Positions 1 to 5,981 of a DNA stretch of 10,000 bases are shown one piece after another (positions within the stretch are counted from its first letter, which is position 1; each line of letters starts with the position of its first letter). The DNA lies in the NCBI GenBank assembly GCA_008636095.1, contig VSJD01000126.1:1-10000 (forward strand). The letters are read 5' to 3'. This DNA is from Kiritimatiellota bacterium (GTDB lineage Bacteria; Verrucomicrobiota; Kiritimatiellia; JAAZAB01). The translations under genes were made by a program, and so were the position numbers. The notes below the pieces were generated by a model. It was not told where the DNA came from. It did not search any database and saw only the letters and a program-made list of their open reading frames with translations.

Positions 1-357
1 CTGCATCCGTTGCATGATCTGGTCCAGCTTCTGCTGTTGCTTGGGTAGCAGGTGCGGTTTCATTTCGTCCTTCGCCTGCTGGAAGATCGCCTGGACTTCC
101 GGCTGATGCCGCTCGCGCACGTCGGACAACGCCTTAAGCTGGGCATCCACAATGCGCTTAATTTCGATTTGTTGGGGCTTGGTGAGTTGAAGCTGGCGGG
201 TCAGATGGCGCATCATCATCTTGCACTGGGCAGCCGGCCGGTCTTGCATGGCCCGGGCGAAGCGATGCTTGAGGGCAAGTTGACTGCCGGCTATGCCGAA
301 CACCAGCCCAAGCATAAAAACCAACCCGTAACGGAGTATGACTTGCCATCGTTGCAT
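1..357 (-). CDS. Spy/CpxP/CnrX-like periplasmic heavy-metal or stress sensor, 3' end outside window
   Basis: The reading frame is open for 119 codons from ATG at 357 and leaves the window at base 1. GGAGG at 363-367 sits 5 nt upstream of the ATG and supports this start. Residues 9-28 form a hydrophobic segment (GLVFMLGLVFGIAG), an uncleaved anchor or signal peptide. The rest is polar and helical, rich in K, R and Q. It has an LTKPQ motif at about 58-62 and a second LLPKQ motif at 103-107, the spacing and style of the LTXXQ pair in Spy/CpxP and related metal-resistance proteins. A KMMMRH cluster near 46-51 could bind metal, but that is speculative. The gene lies 27 nt downstream of the membrane-protein gene that follows the ECF sigma factor, so it is probably the last known gene of that operon. 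In the CnrYXH nickel/cobalt system the periplasmic sensor CnrX has this fold and works with the anti-sigma factor. The ligand here is unknown. Confidence 0.8.
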   Translation of the reverse strand, partial: MQRWQVILRYGLVFMLGLVFGIAGSQLALKHRFARAMQDRPAAQCKMMMRHLTRQLQLTKPQQIEIKRIVDAQLKALSDVRERHQPEVQAIFQQAKDEMKPHLLPKQQQKLDQIMQRMQ

Positions 358-384
358 GATCGCCTCCTGTTTCCAAAACTAAGT

Positions 385-900
385 TTACATATCTACCAGC
401 ATCATATTGACGGTCAAACCGGCCGGATCATCCAGAAACAACCCGGCCAAAACAGCGTCCGCGCTCAGGTCGTTGAACGCATACCAGCCAATACCGATCA
501 CCAGGCAGGCGGCGACAGCGGCTGCCCATGACCACACTGTTGCGGACTCATAGACTCTGCCGGGTGATTTCGCCCTTCTTCGCCAGGAAGCCCTATGGCT
601 TGCCACAGGAAGGAATGGCGTTTCAGGCTTCGCAGGGTTCCGCAAAAACTCGACCTGCGTAGCCAGCACTACTCCGGCGGAGCAGGTTGCCCCGCGGCTT
701 CCTGCATCGCCAAGGCTATGCAGGACAAGTGCCGCGGGGTGCTTCACCTCCAGCGGGCCGATTCGGCGGATTTCCGCCATGACTCCGTCCTGCCAATCCG
801 CTCCACCGGTGATGACCGGTCCGCCGACAAGGGGCTCGGACGAACGCCCGGCATTCCACAATGCGCGTTCGATGCGATCCACGGTTTTATTGGGTTTCAC
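385..900 (-). CDS. Small single-pass membrane protein, probable anti-sigma factor
   Basis: 171 residues from a GTG start at 898-900, with GAGGAG about 7 nt upstream, to TAA at 385-387. The start overlaps the last 14 bp of the sigma-factor gene, which suggests translational coupling. The N-terminal 50 residues are predicted cytosolic (DWQDGVMAEIRRIGPLEV). Residues 121-141 (VWSWAAAVAACLVIGIGWYAF) are a clear membrane helix, followed by a short, probably periplasmic tail of about 30 residues. A sigma-binding cytosolic N-terminus, one membrane helix and a position directly after an ECF sigma gene is the usual anti-sigma layout. No specific family motif is recognisable, so the role is inferred from context. 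Residues from about 53 to 115 look foreign: they are translated from a dispersed palindromic repeat (HSLGDAGS, also present in the neighbouring sigma protein) and are rich in R, S and P. The insert may be tolerated as a linker or may have disrupted the protein. Confidence 0.7.
   Translation of the reverse strand: MKPNKTVDRIERALWNAGRSSEPLVGGPVITGGADWQDGVMAEIRRIGPLEVKHPAALVLHSLGDAGSRGATCSAGVVLATQVEFLRNPAKPETPFLPVASHRASWRRRAKSPGRVYESATVWSWAAAVAACLVIGIGWYAFNDLSADAVLAGLFLDDPAGLTVNMMLVDM
690..739. repeat. Palindromic repeat copy inside the anti-sigma-like gene
   Basis: A 50-bp two-tier perfect inverted repeat. The outer arms are CCCCGCGGC (690-698) and GCCGCGGGG (731-739). The inner arms are CCTGCAT (701-707) and ATGCAGG (718-724). 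The central part, 707-730, matches 22 of 24 bases with 1578-1601 inside the sigma gene. On the minus strand it encodes residues 54-70 of the membrane protein. Confidence 0.75.
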
Positions 901-1636
901 GGCGTGGCTCCTCCTCGTGTTTCAGTAATTTTCCGATTATCCGCCGCATTCGCCGGCGCGCCCGATGAGCGCGCACCTTGACATTAATGGGGCTCCATTC
1001 CATCAATCGGGCGATTTCCCGCACCGATCGCTCCTCAAGGTGGAGGAGGGTCACCAGCGTCCGATCCTCAGCGCTTAATCGTTCGAGCGCGTAAACCAGT
1101 AATTCGCGCGTTGCCTGCCGGGATGTCTGCCGATCAAATATTTCCTGGGACTCCGTTTGGCTGGCCCGGTCCAGCCAAGTCTGAGTTTCGTTCGACAGAT
1201 CTTTGAACACACAACAGACTGGCTGGCGACTTGCCCGGCGCCAGAATGTAAAACACTGCCGCACGGCAATGCCGGCCAGCCAGTGCCGGAACTCGGCTGT
1301 GCCCCGGTAGGTCGGCAGGGCTTTATAGGCTTCAACAAAAATATCGTGCGCCAACTCCTCAGCACGATCCGGTGGGACATGCTTAAGCACGATAGCAAAT
1401 ACCCATGCCCGGTAACGGGTCAGCAGGCCGGCAAACGCGTTGATATTCCCCTGCTGAACGCGTTCAATGATTGCCCGGTCACTGCCAGGCTCCGCCAGCG
1501 TGTCCCGCCGACCAGGCTCCGCCGGAGCGTTACGCCCAGGCGAGAGCGGCCTCGCGAAGAGGGAAGCGCTTCCTCCGTCGCCAAGGCTATGGCGGACAAG
1601 TCGCCCAGGCGAGTCGGCCGCGCTGTCGCTGTTCAT
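887..1636 (-). CDS. ECF-type RNA polymerase sigma factor
   Basis: 249 residues from ATG at 1634-1636 to TAA at 887-889. Region 2 spans about 67-136, with the core-binding helix near AEELAHDIFVEAYKAL and the promoter-melting segment TAEFRHWLAGIAVRQCFTFWRR. Region 4 spans about 183-233, with ALERLSAEDRTLVTLLHLEE and a helix-turn-helix SVREIARLMEWSPINVKVRAHRARRR. There is no region 1 or 3, which is typical of group 4 (ECF) sigma factors. It would direct RNA polymerase to a stress regulon, probably including its own operon. Oddly, the first 50 residues precede the usual ECF beginning (SDRAIIERVQQGN at 52-64) and are almost entirely translated from dispersed repeat DNA. No convincing in-frame start lies after the repeat. 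The ribosome-binding site is weak (GGGAT about 6 nt upstream of the ATG). The 3' end overlaps the membrane-protein gene by 14 bp, and a Spy-like gene lies 63 bp upstream on the same strand. Confidence 0.92.
   Translation of the reverse strand: MNSDSAADSPGRLVRHSLGDGGSASLFARPLSPGRNAPAEPGRRDTLAEPGSDRAIIERVQQGNINAFAGLLTRYRAWVFAIVLKHVPPDRAEELAHDIFVEAYKALPTYRGTAEFRHWLAGIAVRQCFTFWRRASRQPVCCVFKDLSNETQTWLDRASQTESQEIFDRQTSRQATRELLVYALERLSAEDRTLVTLLHLEERSVREIARLMEWSPINVKVRAHRARRRMRRIIGKLLKHEEEPRRETQ
1485..1544. repeat. Dispersed repeat, two adjacent partial units within the sigma gene
   Basis: The 12-mer CCAGGCTCCGCC occurs at 1485-1496 and 1512-1523, and exactly again at 3369-3380 and 5274-5285. The second unit continues to CGCCCAGGCGAG at 1533-1544, which contains a small hairpin (CGCC-CA-GGCG). 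The segment 1512-1544 matches 29 of 33 bases with the intergenic copy at 3369. On the minus strand it encodes residues 31-51 of the sigma factor. Confidence 0.85.
1564..1616. repeat. Dispersed repeat, second module within the sigma gene
   Basis: This holds two modules. TCGCCAAGGCTATGGCGGAC and its flank (1578-1601) match the copy inside the anti-sigma-like gene at 707-730. TCGCCCAGGCGAGTCG (1601-1616) is exactly identical to 3389-3404 and 5294-5309. The two modules join the coding and intergenic versions of the repeat into one family. On the minus strand it encodes about residues 7-24 of the sigma factor, including HSLGDGGS. Confidence 0.85.
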
Positions 1637-1657
1637 GGCATATCCCGTCCAGCGTGC

Positions 1658-1680
1658 CGGCGGCGATCCGGGCGCCGCCG
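1658..1680 (-). other. GC-rich hairpin between the LTXXQ gene and the sigma gene
   Basis: A perfect 8-bp stem, CGGCGGCG (1658-1665) paired with CGCCGCCG (1673-1680), with a 7-nt loop. It lies in the 63-bp gap between two genes on the minus strand. No T-run follows it in the direction of transcription, so it is not a standard intrinsic terminator. It could slow transcription or act as an mRNA processing or stability element that sets the ratio of the abundant periplasmic protein to the sigma factor. That role is inference. Confidence 0.5.
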
Positions 1681-1699
1681 CCGTCTTTAAGCGCCCTGT

Positions 1700-2212
1700 T
1701 TATGGTGCGCTGTGATCATCAATTTGTTTGTCCATTTTGCCGCGTCCCTTGGCGAATCGCTTATGCATGCTGCTTTGCGCATCAGCCCGTATCTTGTCCA
1801 AAGCGGCCTGCTGGTCGCTGGTCAGCACGGCGCGAATTTGGCCGGCGACTTTGGCACGCAGTACGGTGGCTTCTTCACCCGCCGCAGCGGCCTTCTTGCA
1901 GGCGGCACGCACGGATTGCTCATCAAAAGGTCCGACCTGAATCTGGTGGTTCAGTGCCTTGCGCGTCTCCTGCCACTGGGTTGCGGCGGCCTTCATGGAT
2001 TCCTGGTTCAGTTTCACGATTGACGCAATCTGCTGGCTCTGGTCGGCCGTCAGATTCAACTGCTCAAACTCCGCCATGAATCGGCCGCCAAGGCCTTGGC
2101 CCTTATGCGGGCGTTGGGCGGTAGCATTGGTTTCACCCGATACGGGGCAAGCCACACCTGCCGCCAGCATACCGATCGCCACCGCACAGATCAATCCTCG
2201 GTTCGTACTCAT
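1700..2212 (-). CDS. Secreted LTXXQ-motif (Spy/CpxP-like) periplasmic protein
   Basis: 170 residues from ATG at 2210-2212, chosen because GGAGG (2219-2223) lies 6 nt upstream and a signal peptide begins there. The open frame continues upstream but without such features. Residues 7-26 are a hydrophobic signal sequence (LICAVAIGMLAAGVAC, then PVSG/ETNA). Cleavage by signal peptidase I after VSG is likely. C22 gives only a poor lipobox. The mature part is helical with two LTXXQ motifs, LTADQ at 54-58 and LTSDQ at 130-134, the hallmark of the Spy/CpxP/LTXXQ family. These small periplasmic proteins act as chaperones or as sensors of envelope and metal stress. The C-terminus is basic. It is the first gene of the four-gene minus-strand group and is divergent from trxB. 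A family role is secure; the exact ligand is not known. Confidence 0.85.
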   Translation of the reverse strand: MSTNRGLICAVAIGMLAAGVACPVSGETNATAQRPHKGQGLGGRFMAEFEQLNLTADQSQQIASIVKLNQESMKAAATQWQETRKALNHQIQVGPFDEQSVRAACKKAAAAGEEATVLRAKVAGQIRAVLTSDQQAALDKIRADAQSSMHKRFAKGRGKMDKQIDDHSAP

Positions 2213-2303
2213 TGCGCGCCTCCTTGGTTTGACGGTTTCGTTCCTTGCTTCTGTGTATGAAGTCGCTGGCCGACGCGTTCGGGTTACAAGAAAGAACGCC
2301 TTT

Positions 2304-2317
2304 TGTTTCCAAACTAA
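2304..2317 (-). promoter_or_regulatory. Possible ECF-type promoter element upstream of the LTXXQ gene
   Basis: On the minus strand this reads TTAGTTTGGAAACA. Nearly the same string, with one extra T, occurs on the minus strand at 368-382, just ahead of the second Spy-like gene. A GGAA core followed by an A-rich stretch resembles ECF -35 elements (GGAAC-like). I could not identify a matching -10 with confidence. The assignment rests on two occurrences beside functionally related genes and is tentative. Confidence 0.3.
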
Positions 2318-2321
2318 ACAG

Positions 2322-2350
2322 TGGAAAAAGTGCGAGGCATGGCGTATAGT
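2322..2350 (+). promoter_or_regulatory. Candidate sigma-70 promoter of trxB
   Basis: The -10 TATAGT (2345-2350) matches consensus at 5 of 6 positions. The -35 TGGAAA (2322-2327) matches at 4 of 6. The spacer is 17 bp. Transcription would begin near 2357, giving a short leader that contains the ribosome-binding site GGAGGG at 2367-2372. Confidence 0.55.
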
Positions 2351-2383
2351 GCATTTTACAAAACACGGAGGGCAGAGACTTTC

Positions 2384-3301
2384 ATGGCGGAACAAGTGGT
2401 CATTATCGGAGGAGGTCCGGCCGGCTGGACGGCGGCAATTTACGCGGCGCGGGCCAATCTGAATCCCGTGGTTGTGGAGGGCGGCCAGCCCGGAGGCCAG
2501 TTGACCACCACCACCAGCGTTGAGAACTTTCCGGGGTTTCCAGAAGGTTTGGATGGTACCCAGCTCATGCTCCAGATGCGGGCGCAGGCTGAGCGGTTCG
2601 GCACACGTATCCAAAGCGGGGAGGTGTCGGCCGTGGATTTTAAGCGTCAGCCGTTTCGATTAAAGCTCGATGACGGCCAGGAGCTGGAGACCCAGGCCGT
2701 GATTATCGCCACCGGCGCCAGCGCGCAATACATGGGTTTGGTGTCGGAACAAAAATTGCTGGGGCGGGGCGTTTCCGGGTGTGCCACCTGCGATGGGGCC
2801 CTTTATCGCGGCAAGCCGGTGGCCGTGGTGGGCGGGGGCGACACTGCCATGGAAGACGCGCTGTTTCTCACGCGGTTTGCCGCGCAGGTCACGGTAATTC
2901 ACCGGCGGGATGAGTTCCGGGCGTCGCGGATCATGGCGGAGCGCGTTAAACAACATCCCAAAATAAAAATTATGTGGAATACGGTGGTGGACGAAGTACT
3001 TGATGTAGCACGGGAAGAAGTTACCGGATTACGTCTGAAGAACGTTAAAACGGGCGCGCTCACGGAATTACCAGTGGCCGGCGTCTTTATCGCCATTGGC
3101 CACCAGCCGAATACAAAAGCGTTTGTCGGCCAAGTGAATATGGATGATAAGAGCTATATCCTGACCGAGCAAACCCGGACCAATGTGCCGGGTGTCTTTG
3201 CCGCCGGTGATGTGCAGGACCACGTATATCGCCAGGCCGTTACGGCGGCCGGTTCCGGCTGTATGGCGGCGATTGAGGTGGAGCGCTATTTGAAGCACTG
3301 A
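2384..3301 (+). CDS. trxB: Thioredoxin reductase (NADPH)
   Basis: 305 residues, the normal length for a low-molecular-weight bacterial TrxB. The start at 2384 is chosen because the FAD-binding strand begins at once (AEQVVIIGGGPAG, G9-G14) and GGAGGG lies upstream at 2367-2372; an in-frame ATG at 2321 would add 21 unrelated residues. The redox-active site CATC is at C133-C136, within GVSGCATCDGA. The NADPH-binding motif GGGDTA is at 150-155 and is followed by the HRRDEFRAS phosphate-binding region. The C-terminal FAD motif is GVFAAGDVQD. The enzyme moves electrons from NADPH through FAD to thioredoxin in the cytosol, supporting ribonucleotide reduction, peroxide defence and disulfide turnover. 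It is divergent from the stress operon, with a 171-bp shared upstream region. No thioredoxin gene is visible in the window. Confidence 0.97.
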   Translation: MAEQVVIIGGGPAGWTAAIYAARANLNPVVVEGGQPGGQLTTTTSVENFPGFPEGLDGTQLMLQMRAQAERFGTRIQSGEVSAVDFKRQPFRLKLDDGQELETQAVIIATGASAQYMGLVSEQKLLGRGVSGCATCDGALYRGKPVAVVGGGDTAMEDALFLTRFAAQVTVIHRRDEFRASRIMAERVKQHPKIKIMWNTVVDEVLDVAREEVTGLRLKNVKTGALTELPVAGVFIAIGHQPNTKAFVGQVNMDDKSYILTEQTRTNVPGVFAAGDVQDHVYRQAVTAAGSGCMAAIEVERYLKH

Positions 3302-3465
3302 GGTCAGACGCCAGACGACGGACGACGGACAATACAGCGATCTGGAATATCAAATTGAAAATCGGCAACCAGGCTCCGCCAAAGCGCTTCGCCCAGGCGA
3401 GTCGAAAATTGAAAATTAATAGAGGCTGACCTCTGATCGCTGACTTCTGACTACTGGTTTTAATT
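3302..3465. repeat. Repeat-rich gap between trxB and the ABC exporter
   Basis: No gene is visible here. The gap is built from degenerate short motifs: GACGACGGACGACGG near 3315-3329, ATTGAAAAT-type units on both sides of the 38-bp palindromic element, and CTGACCTCTGATCGCTGACT near 3427-3446. Seven-base inverted arms (GAGGTCA 3300-3306, TGACCTC 3427-3433) enclose most of it. No terminator with a T-run is seen, and no strong promoter for the exporter. Confidence 0.6.
3369..3406. repeat. 38-bp palindromic element, intergenic copy 1
   Basis: It begins CCAGGCTCCGCC, has AAGCGCTT (8-bp perfect palindrome) in the middle and ends with CGCCCAGGCGAG, itself a small hairpin, then TCGAA. It differs by one base from the copy at 5274-5311. 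An exact 11-bp sequence, AAATTGAAAAT, lies on both sides (3352-3362 and 3406-3416), overlapping the element's last base. Confidence 0.9.
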
Positions 3466-5229
3466 ATGTCGAAACACCCCCCATCCAAAGAATTGGTCCA
3501 GCAGTGGACCTCCTATAAGCGGTTGATCGGCTACGCCCGGCCCTATATGGTGCGGTTGATTGTAGGTGGTGTCTTCGGCGTTGTGTTTGCCGGGTCCACC
3601 ACCGGCTTGCTGGTGGCGTTGCGTGATATTCTGCGCAATGTCTTGCAGAACACGTCATGGACTACTGTCATTCTGACAGCACTCTGCTTGCTGATTTTAG
3701 CGGCGGGGCGAGGTGTTGGCCAGTTCTTGAGCGAATATTTCATGCAATGGGTTGGGAACAAGGTGGTCATGGACATGCGCGTGGCGACCTTTGCGCATCT
3801 CCAGGAGCTTTCGATGCGGTATTTTTCAAAGAGTAAGACCGGCGAACTGATTTCGCGTACGATCAACGACTCGATGATGATCGAACGGGCAGTTTCCGTG
3901 GTGCTGGGCGACCTGGTCAAGGAACCCTTTGTGTTGCTGGGCGCGGTCGGGTTCCTGTTCTGGCTGGATCCCAAGCTGGCCTTCGCCAGCCTGGTGCTGT
4001 TTCCCATCTGTATCATTCCCATTGCGATCTTTGGCCGGCGCGTGCGGCGCTATGCCAGGCACGGCCAGGAGCGTTTAGCGGCGCTGGTGTCCATCATGCA
4101 GGAGGCGCTGATGGGCATTCGCATTGTCAAGGCATTCGGCATGGAAGGCTACGAGGTGGCGCGGTTCACGGAGCAGTGTCAATTGTTCTTTAACCGCATC
4201 ATGCGTGTGACCCGCGACAAGGCCGTTATTGAACCGCTGATCGTGTTCATCTCATCGATTGGCTTGGCCTTGGTCCTGTTCTATACCCGCTGGGTGCATA
4301 TGCCGGTGGAAGATCTGCTCACCTTTGCCGCCGCCATGGTGTTGATGTATGAGCCGGTTAAAAAGCTCAGTAAAATTCACCTGCACATCCAGCAGACCTC
4401 GGCCGCGGCGGACCGCATTTTTGAAATCCTGGATACGCCTGTGGCGATCAAGGATGCGACGGACACCCGTGTCCTGAGGGACCGCATCGCTAATCTGTGT
4501 TTTGACAATGTCCAGTTTGCCTATGATGCCAAGCCCGTGTTATGTGACGTTGCTTTTACCGTGGCCGCCGGCGAGCGCGTGGCCATCGTGGGCGGATCCG
4601 GGGCAGGCAAAACAACATTGGTCAACTTGATCCCGCGTTTTTATGATGTCACCGGCGGGAGCCTGCTGATCAACGGCGCCGATATCCGGTGCTTCACGCT
4701 GAAATCCCTGCGCGCGCAGATCGGAATGGTGACCCAGGAGACGATTCTTTTCAACGACACCGTTATGGCCAACATTGCTTACGGGCATGCCGACGCCTCT
4801 GCCGCTGCCATTGAACAGGCGGCCCGGCGTGCCTATGCCCACGAATTCATCCTGCAGATGCCGGAGGGTTACAATACGGTTATTGGCGAGCGCGGTGTGC
4901 GCCTCTCGGGAGGCCAGTGCCAGCGCCTGGCCATCGCGCGGGCGATTCTGCGCAATCCGCCCATCCTGATCCTGGATGAGGCCACCAGTGCGTTGGATAC
5001 GGAGTCGGAACGGCTGGTCCAGGCGGCGCTCGACGACCTCATGGAGGGCCGCACGGTGTTTGCCATCGCCCATCGCCTGTCCACCGTTATCCACTGCGAC
5101 CGGATTATCGTGCTGGACGAGGGGCGGATTGTGGAATCCGGGAAGCACCAGGAACTGCTGGACCGGAATGGGATGTATCGGCGGCTCTATGATCTGCAGT
5201 TTGCGCCGGCCGTGGACGATTCGGAGTAA
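3466..5229 (+). CDS. MsbA-like ABC exporter, fused permease and ATPase
   Basis: 587 residues, the usual size of a half-transporter of the MsbA/ABCB type that acts as a homodimer in the inner membrane. The N-terminal part (about 25-320) carries six predicted membrane helices. The clearest are near 29-51, 65-84, 150-190 and 253-300. The ATPase domain follows: Walker A GGSGAGKTT at 376-384, signature LSGGQ at 480-484, Walker B ILILDE with D504 and catalytic E505, and the switch histidine H536 in AHRLST. The downstream ILDEATSALDTESE block is typical of lipid exporters. MsbA flips lipid A-core across the inner membrane. That substrate is plausible but unproven, because no lpxK or kdtA neighbour is present and multidrug exporters share these motifs. 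The start ATG has no clear ribosome-binding site. Confidence 0.9.
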   Translation: MSKHPPSKELVQQWTSYKRLIGYARPYMVRLIVGGVFGVVFAGSTTGLLVALRDILRNVLQNTSWTTVILTALCLLILAAGRGVGQFLSEYFMQWVGNKVVMDMRVATFAHLQELSMRYFSKSKTGELISRTINDSMMIERAVSVVLGDLVKEPFVLLGAVGFLFWLDPKLAFASLVLFPICIIPIAIFGRRVRRYARHGQERLAALVSIMQEALMGIRIVKAFGMEGYEVARFTEQCQLFFNRIMRVTRDKAVIEPLIVFISSIGLALVLFYTRWVHMPVEDLLTFAAAMVLMYEPVKKLSKIHLHIQQTSAAADRIFEILDTPVAIKDATDTRVLRDRIANLCFDNVQFAYDAKPVLCDVAFTVAAGERVAIVGGSGAGKTTLVNLIPRFYDVTGGSLLINGADIRCFTLKSLRAQIGMVTQETILFNDTVMANIAYGHADASAAAIEQAARRAYAHEFILQMPEGYNTVIGERGVRLSGGQCQRLAIARAILRNPPILILDEATSALDTESERLVQAALDDLMEGRTVFAIAHRLSTVIHCDRIIVLDEGRIVESGKHQELLDRNGMYRRLYDLQFAPAVDDSE

Positions 5230-5414
5230 CGGCCCGGAGGTCCGCAACCAAAGCAAACGTCGAACTTCCAACACCAGGCTCCGCCGAAGCGCTTCGCCCA
5301 GGCGAGTCGAACGCCCAACGCCCAATGGAGGAAACATTACGCCGGATTTGTCATTCGACGTTCGATGTTCGGCGTTGGATGTTGGGTGTTTGCTTGTGCC
5401 TTAGGCAGGTTTAA
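5230..5414. repeat. Repeat-rich gap between convergent genes, with long imperfect inverted repeat
   Basis: The gap separates the exporter (plus strand) and the transglycosylase (minus strand). Eight-base perfect arms, AAGCAAAC (5251-5258) and GTTTGCTT (5388-5395), lie at the ends. Inside are degenerate units on opposite strands: CGAACTTCCAACACC and CGAACGCCCAACGCC on the left, GTTCGATGTTCGGCGTTGGA on the right (from 5360). The palindromic element sits in the left half. The transcript could form a long imperfect hairpin and end both genes, but no T-run is present. Confidence 0.6.
5274..5311. repeat. 38-bp palindromic element, intergenic copy 2
   Basis: It matches 37 of 38 bases with 3369-3406 and has the same orientation. 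The centre GAAGCGCTTC is a perfect 10-bp palindrome. It is flanked by two similar units, CGAACTTCCAACACC (5261-5275) and CGAACGCCCAACGCC (5309-5323), which overlap its ends slightly, so it appears to lie within a tandem repeat. Confidence 0.9.
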
Positions 5415-5963
5415 TCAGCGGCTGCGCCGGTAGTTGCACAGGATATCCCGCACGTAGCGGCGGGTGGATGGATAGGTGATTTCGTTCCAGAACACGTTAG
5501 GATCGTTCTGGTCGCGCGCGGCCCATCTTAAAGCATTCGAACGCCCGGCGTTGTATTCTGCCAGGGCGTAGGGCAGGGGATTGGCCTTGGGCTTGGCCGA
5601 CCAATACTGAATGGCGCGGTGCAGATACCATGTCCCGACGCGAATATTGATCTCCGGCTTGAACAGGTCCTGGCGGAGCGGGATGGGTTCGCGCGCGGCC
5701 GTTGCCCAATCGTGGGCCGCGTTTTGCGTAACTTGCATTAGCCCGATTTCCCTGTTCCTGCCGATATGCCGGCGGTTGAAGTGACTTTCCCGCCAGATGA
5801 CTGCCCGGATTAGCTTCGTATCCACCTCGTATTCCCGACCGGTTTCGGCGATAATTTTGTCATAGGCGTGGGTATAAAAGTAAAAGGCAATACCGGCGGC
5901 GCCGGTCATCAGCAATCCGATTACCAGCGTTATGACGGCAAGATGCAGGATTTGTCTTGTCAT
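5415..5963 (-). CDS. Membrane-anchored lytic transglycosylase (SLT domain)
   Basis: 182 residues from ATG at 5961-5963 to TGA at 5415-5417. A GTG at 5973-5975 in frame would add four residues. The ATG is preferred because GGAAC lies just upstream and the candidate promoter would place the transcription start at about 5975. Residues 8-30 are a membrane anchor. The SLT fold follows: catalytic glutamate E59 in VIWRESHFN, the GLMQV motif at 74-78 and the AEYNAG motif at 135-140, in the order found in Slt70/MltC-type enzymes. It cleaves the MurNAc-GlcNAc bond of peptidoglycan with formation of 1,6-anhydro-MurNAc, in the periplasm. It is a minimal enzyme, with little beyond the catalytic domain. 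It converges on the ABC exporter and diverges from the SPFH operon, so it is probably its own transcription unit. Confidence 0.93.
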   Translation of the reverse strand: MTRQILHLAVITLVIGLLMTGAAGIAFYFYTHAYDKIIAETGREYEVDTKLIRAVIWRESHFNRRHIGRNREIGLMQVTQNAAHDWATAAREPIPLRQDLFKPEINIRVGTWYLHRAIQYWSAKPKANPLPYALAEYNAGRSNALRWAARDQNDPNVFWNEITYPSTRRYVRDILCNYRRSR

Positions 5964-5981
5964 GCCCAGTTCCACAAGCCA

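Noticed and set aside
1471..2079. A 202-codon plus-strand frame across the sigma N-terminus and the LTXXQ gene
   Set aside because: The product is arginine- and proline-rich with no domain, and it crosses two better-supported genes on the other strand.
2213..2614. Upstream extension of the LTXXQ gene to a 304-residue protein
   Set aside because: The extension would run antisense through the trxB promoter and start, and the signal peptide and ribosome-binding site support the start at 2212.
3302..3330. Intrinsic terminator after trxB
   Set aside because: No compact GC stem followed by a T-run is found. The only inverted arms (3300-3306 and 3427-3433) are short and far apart.
690..5311. Repeat copies as a CRISPR array or insertion-sequence ends
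   Set aside because: Copies are hundreds to thousands of bases apart, with no regular spacers. No transposase gene is present, and the copies are palindromic elements in the same orientation.
4540..5337. A 265-codon minus-strand frame opposite the ATPase domain of the ABC exporter
   Set aside because: The plus strand carries all ABC ATPase motifs here; the antisense frame is a by-product of GC-rich codons.
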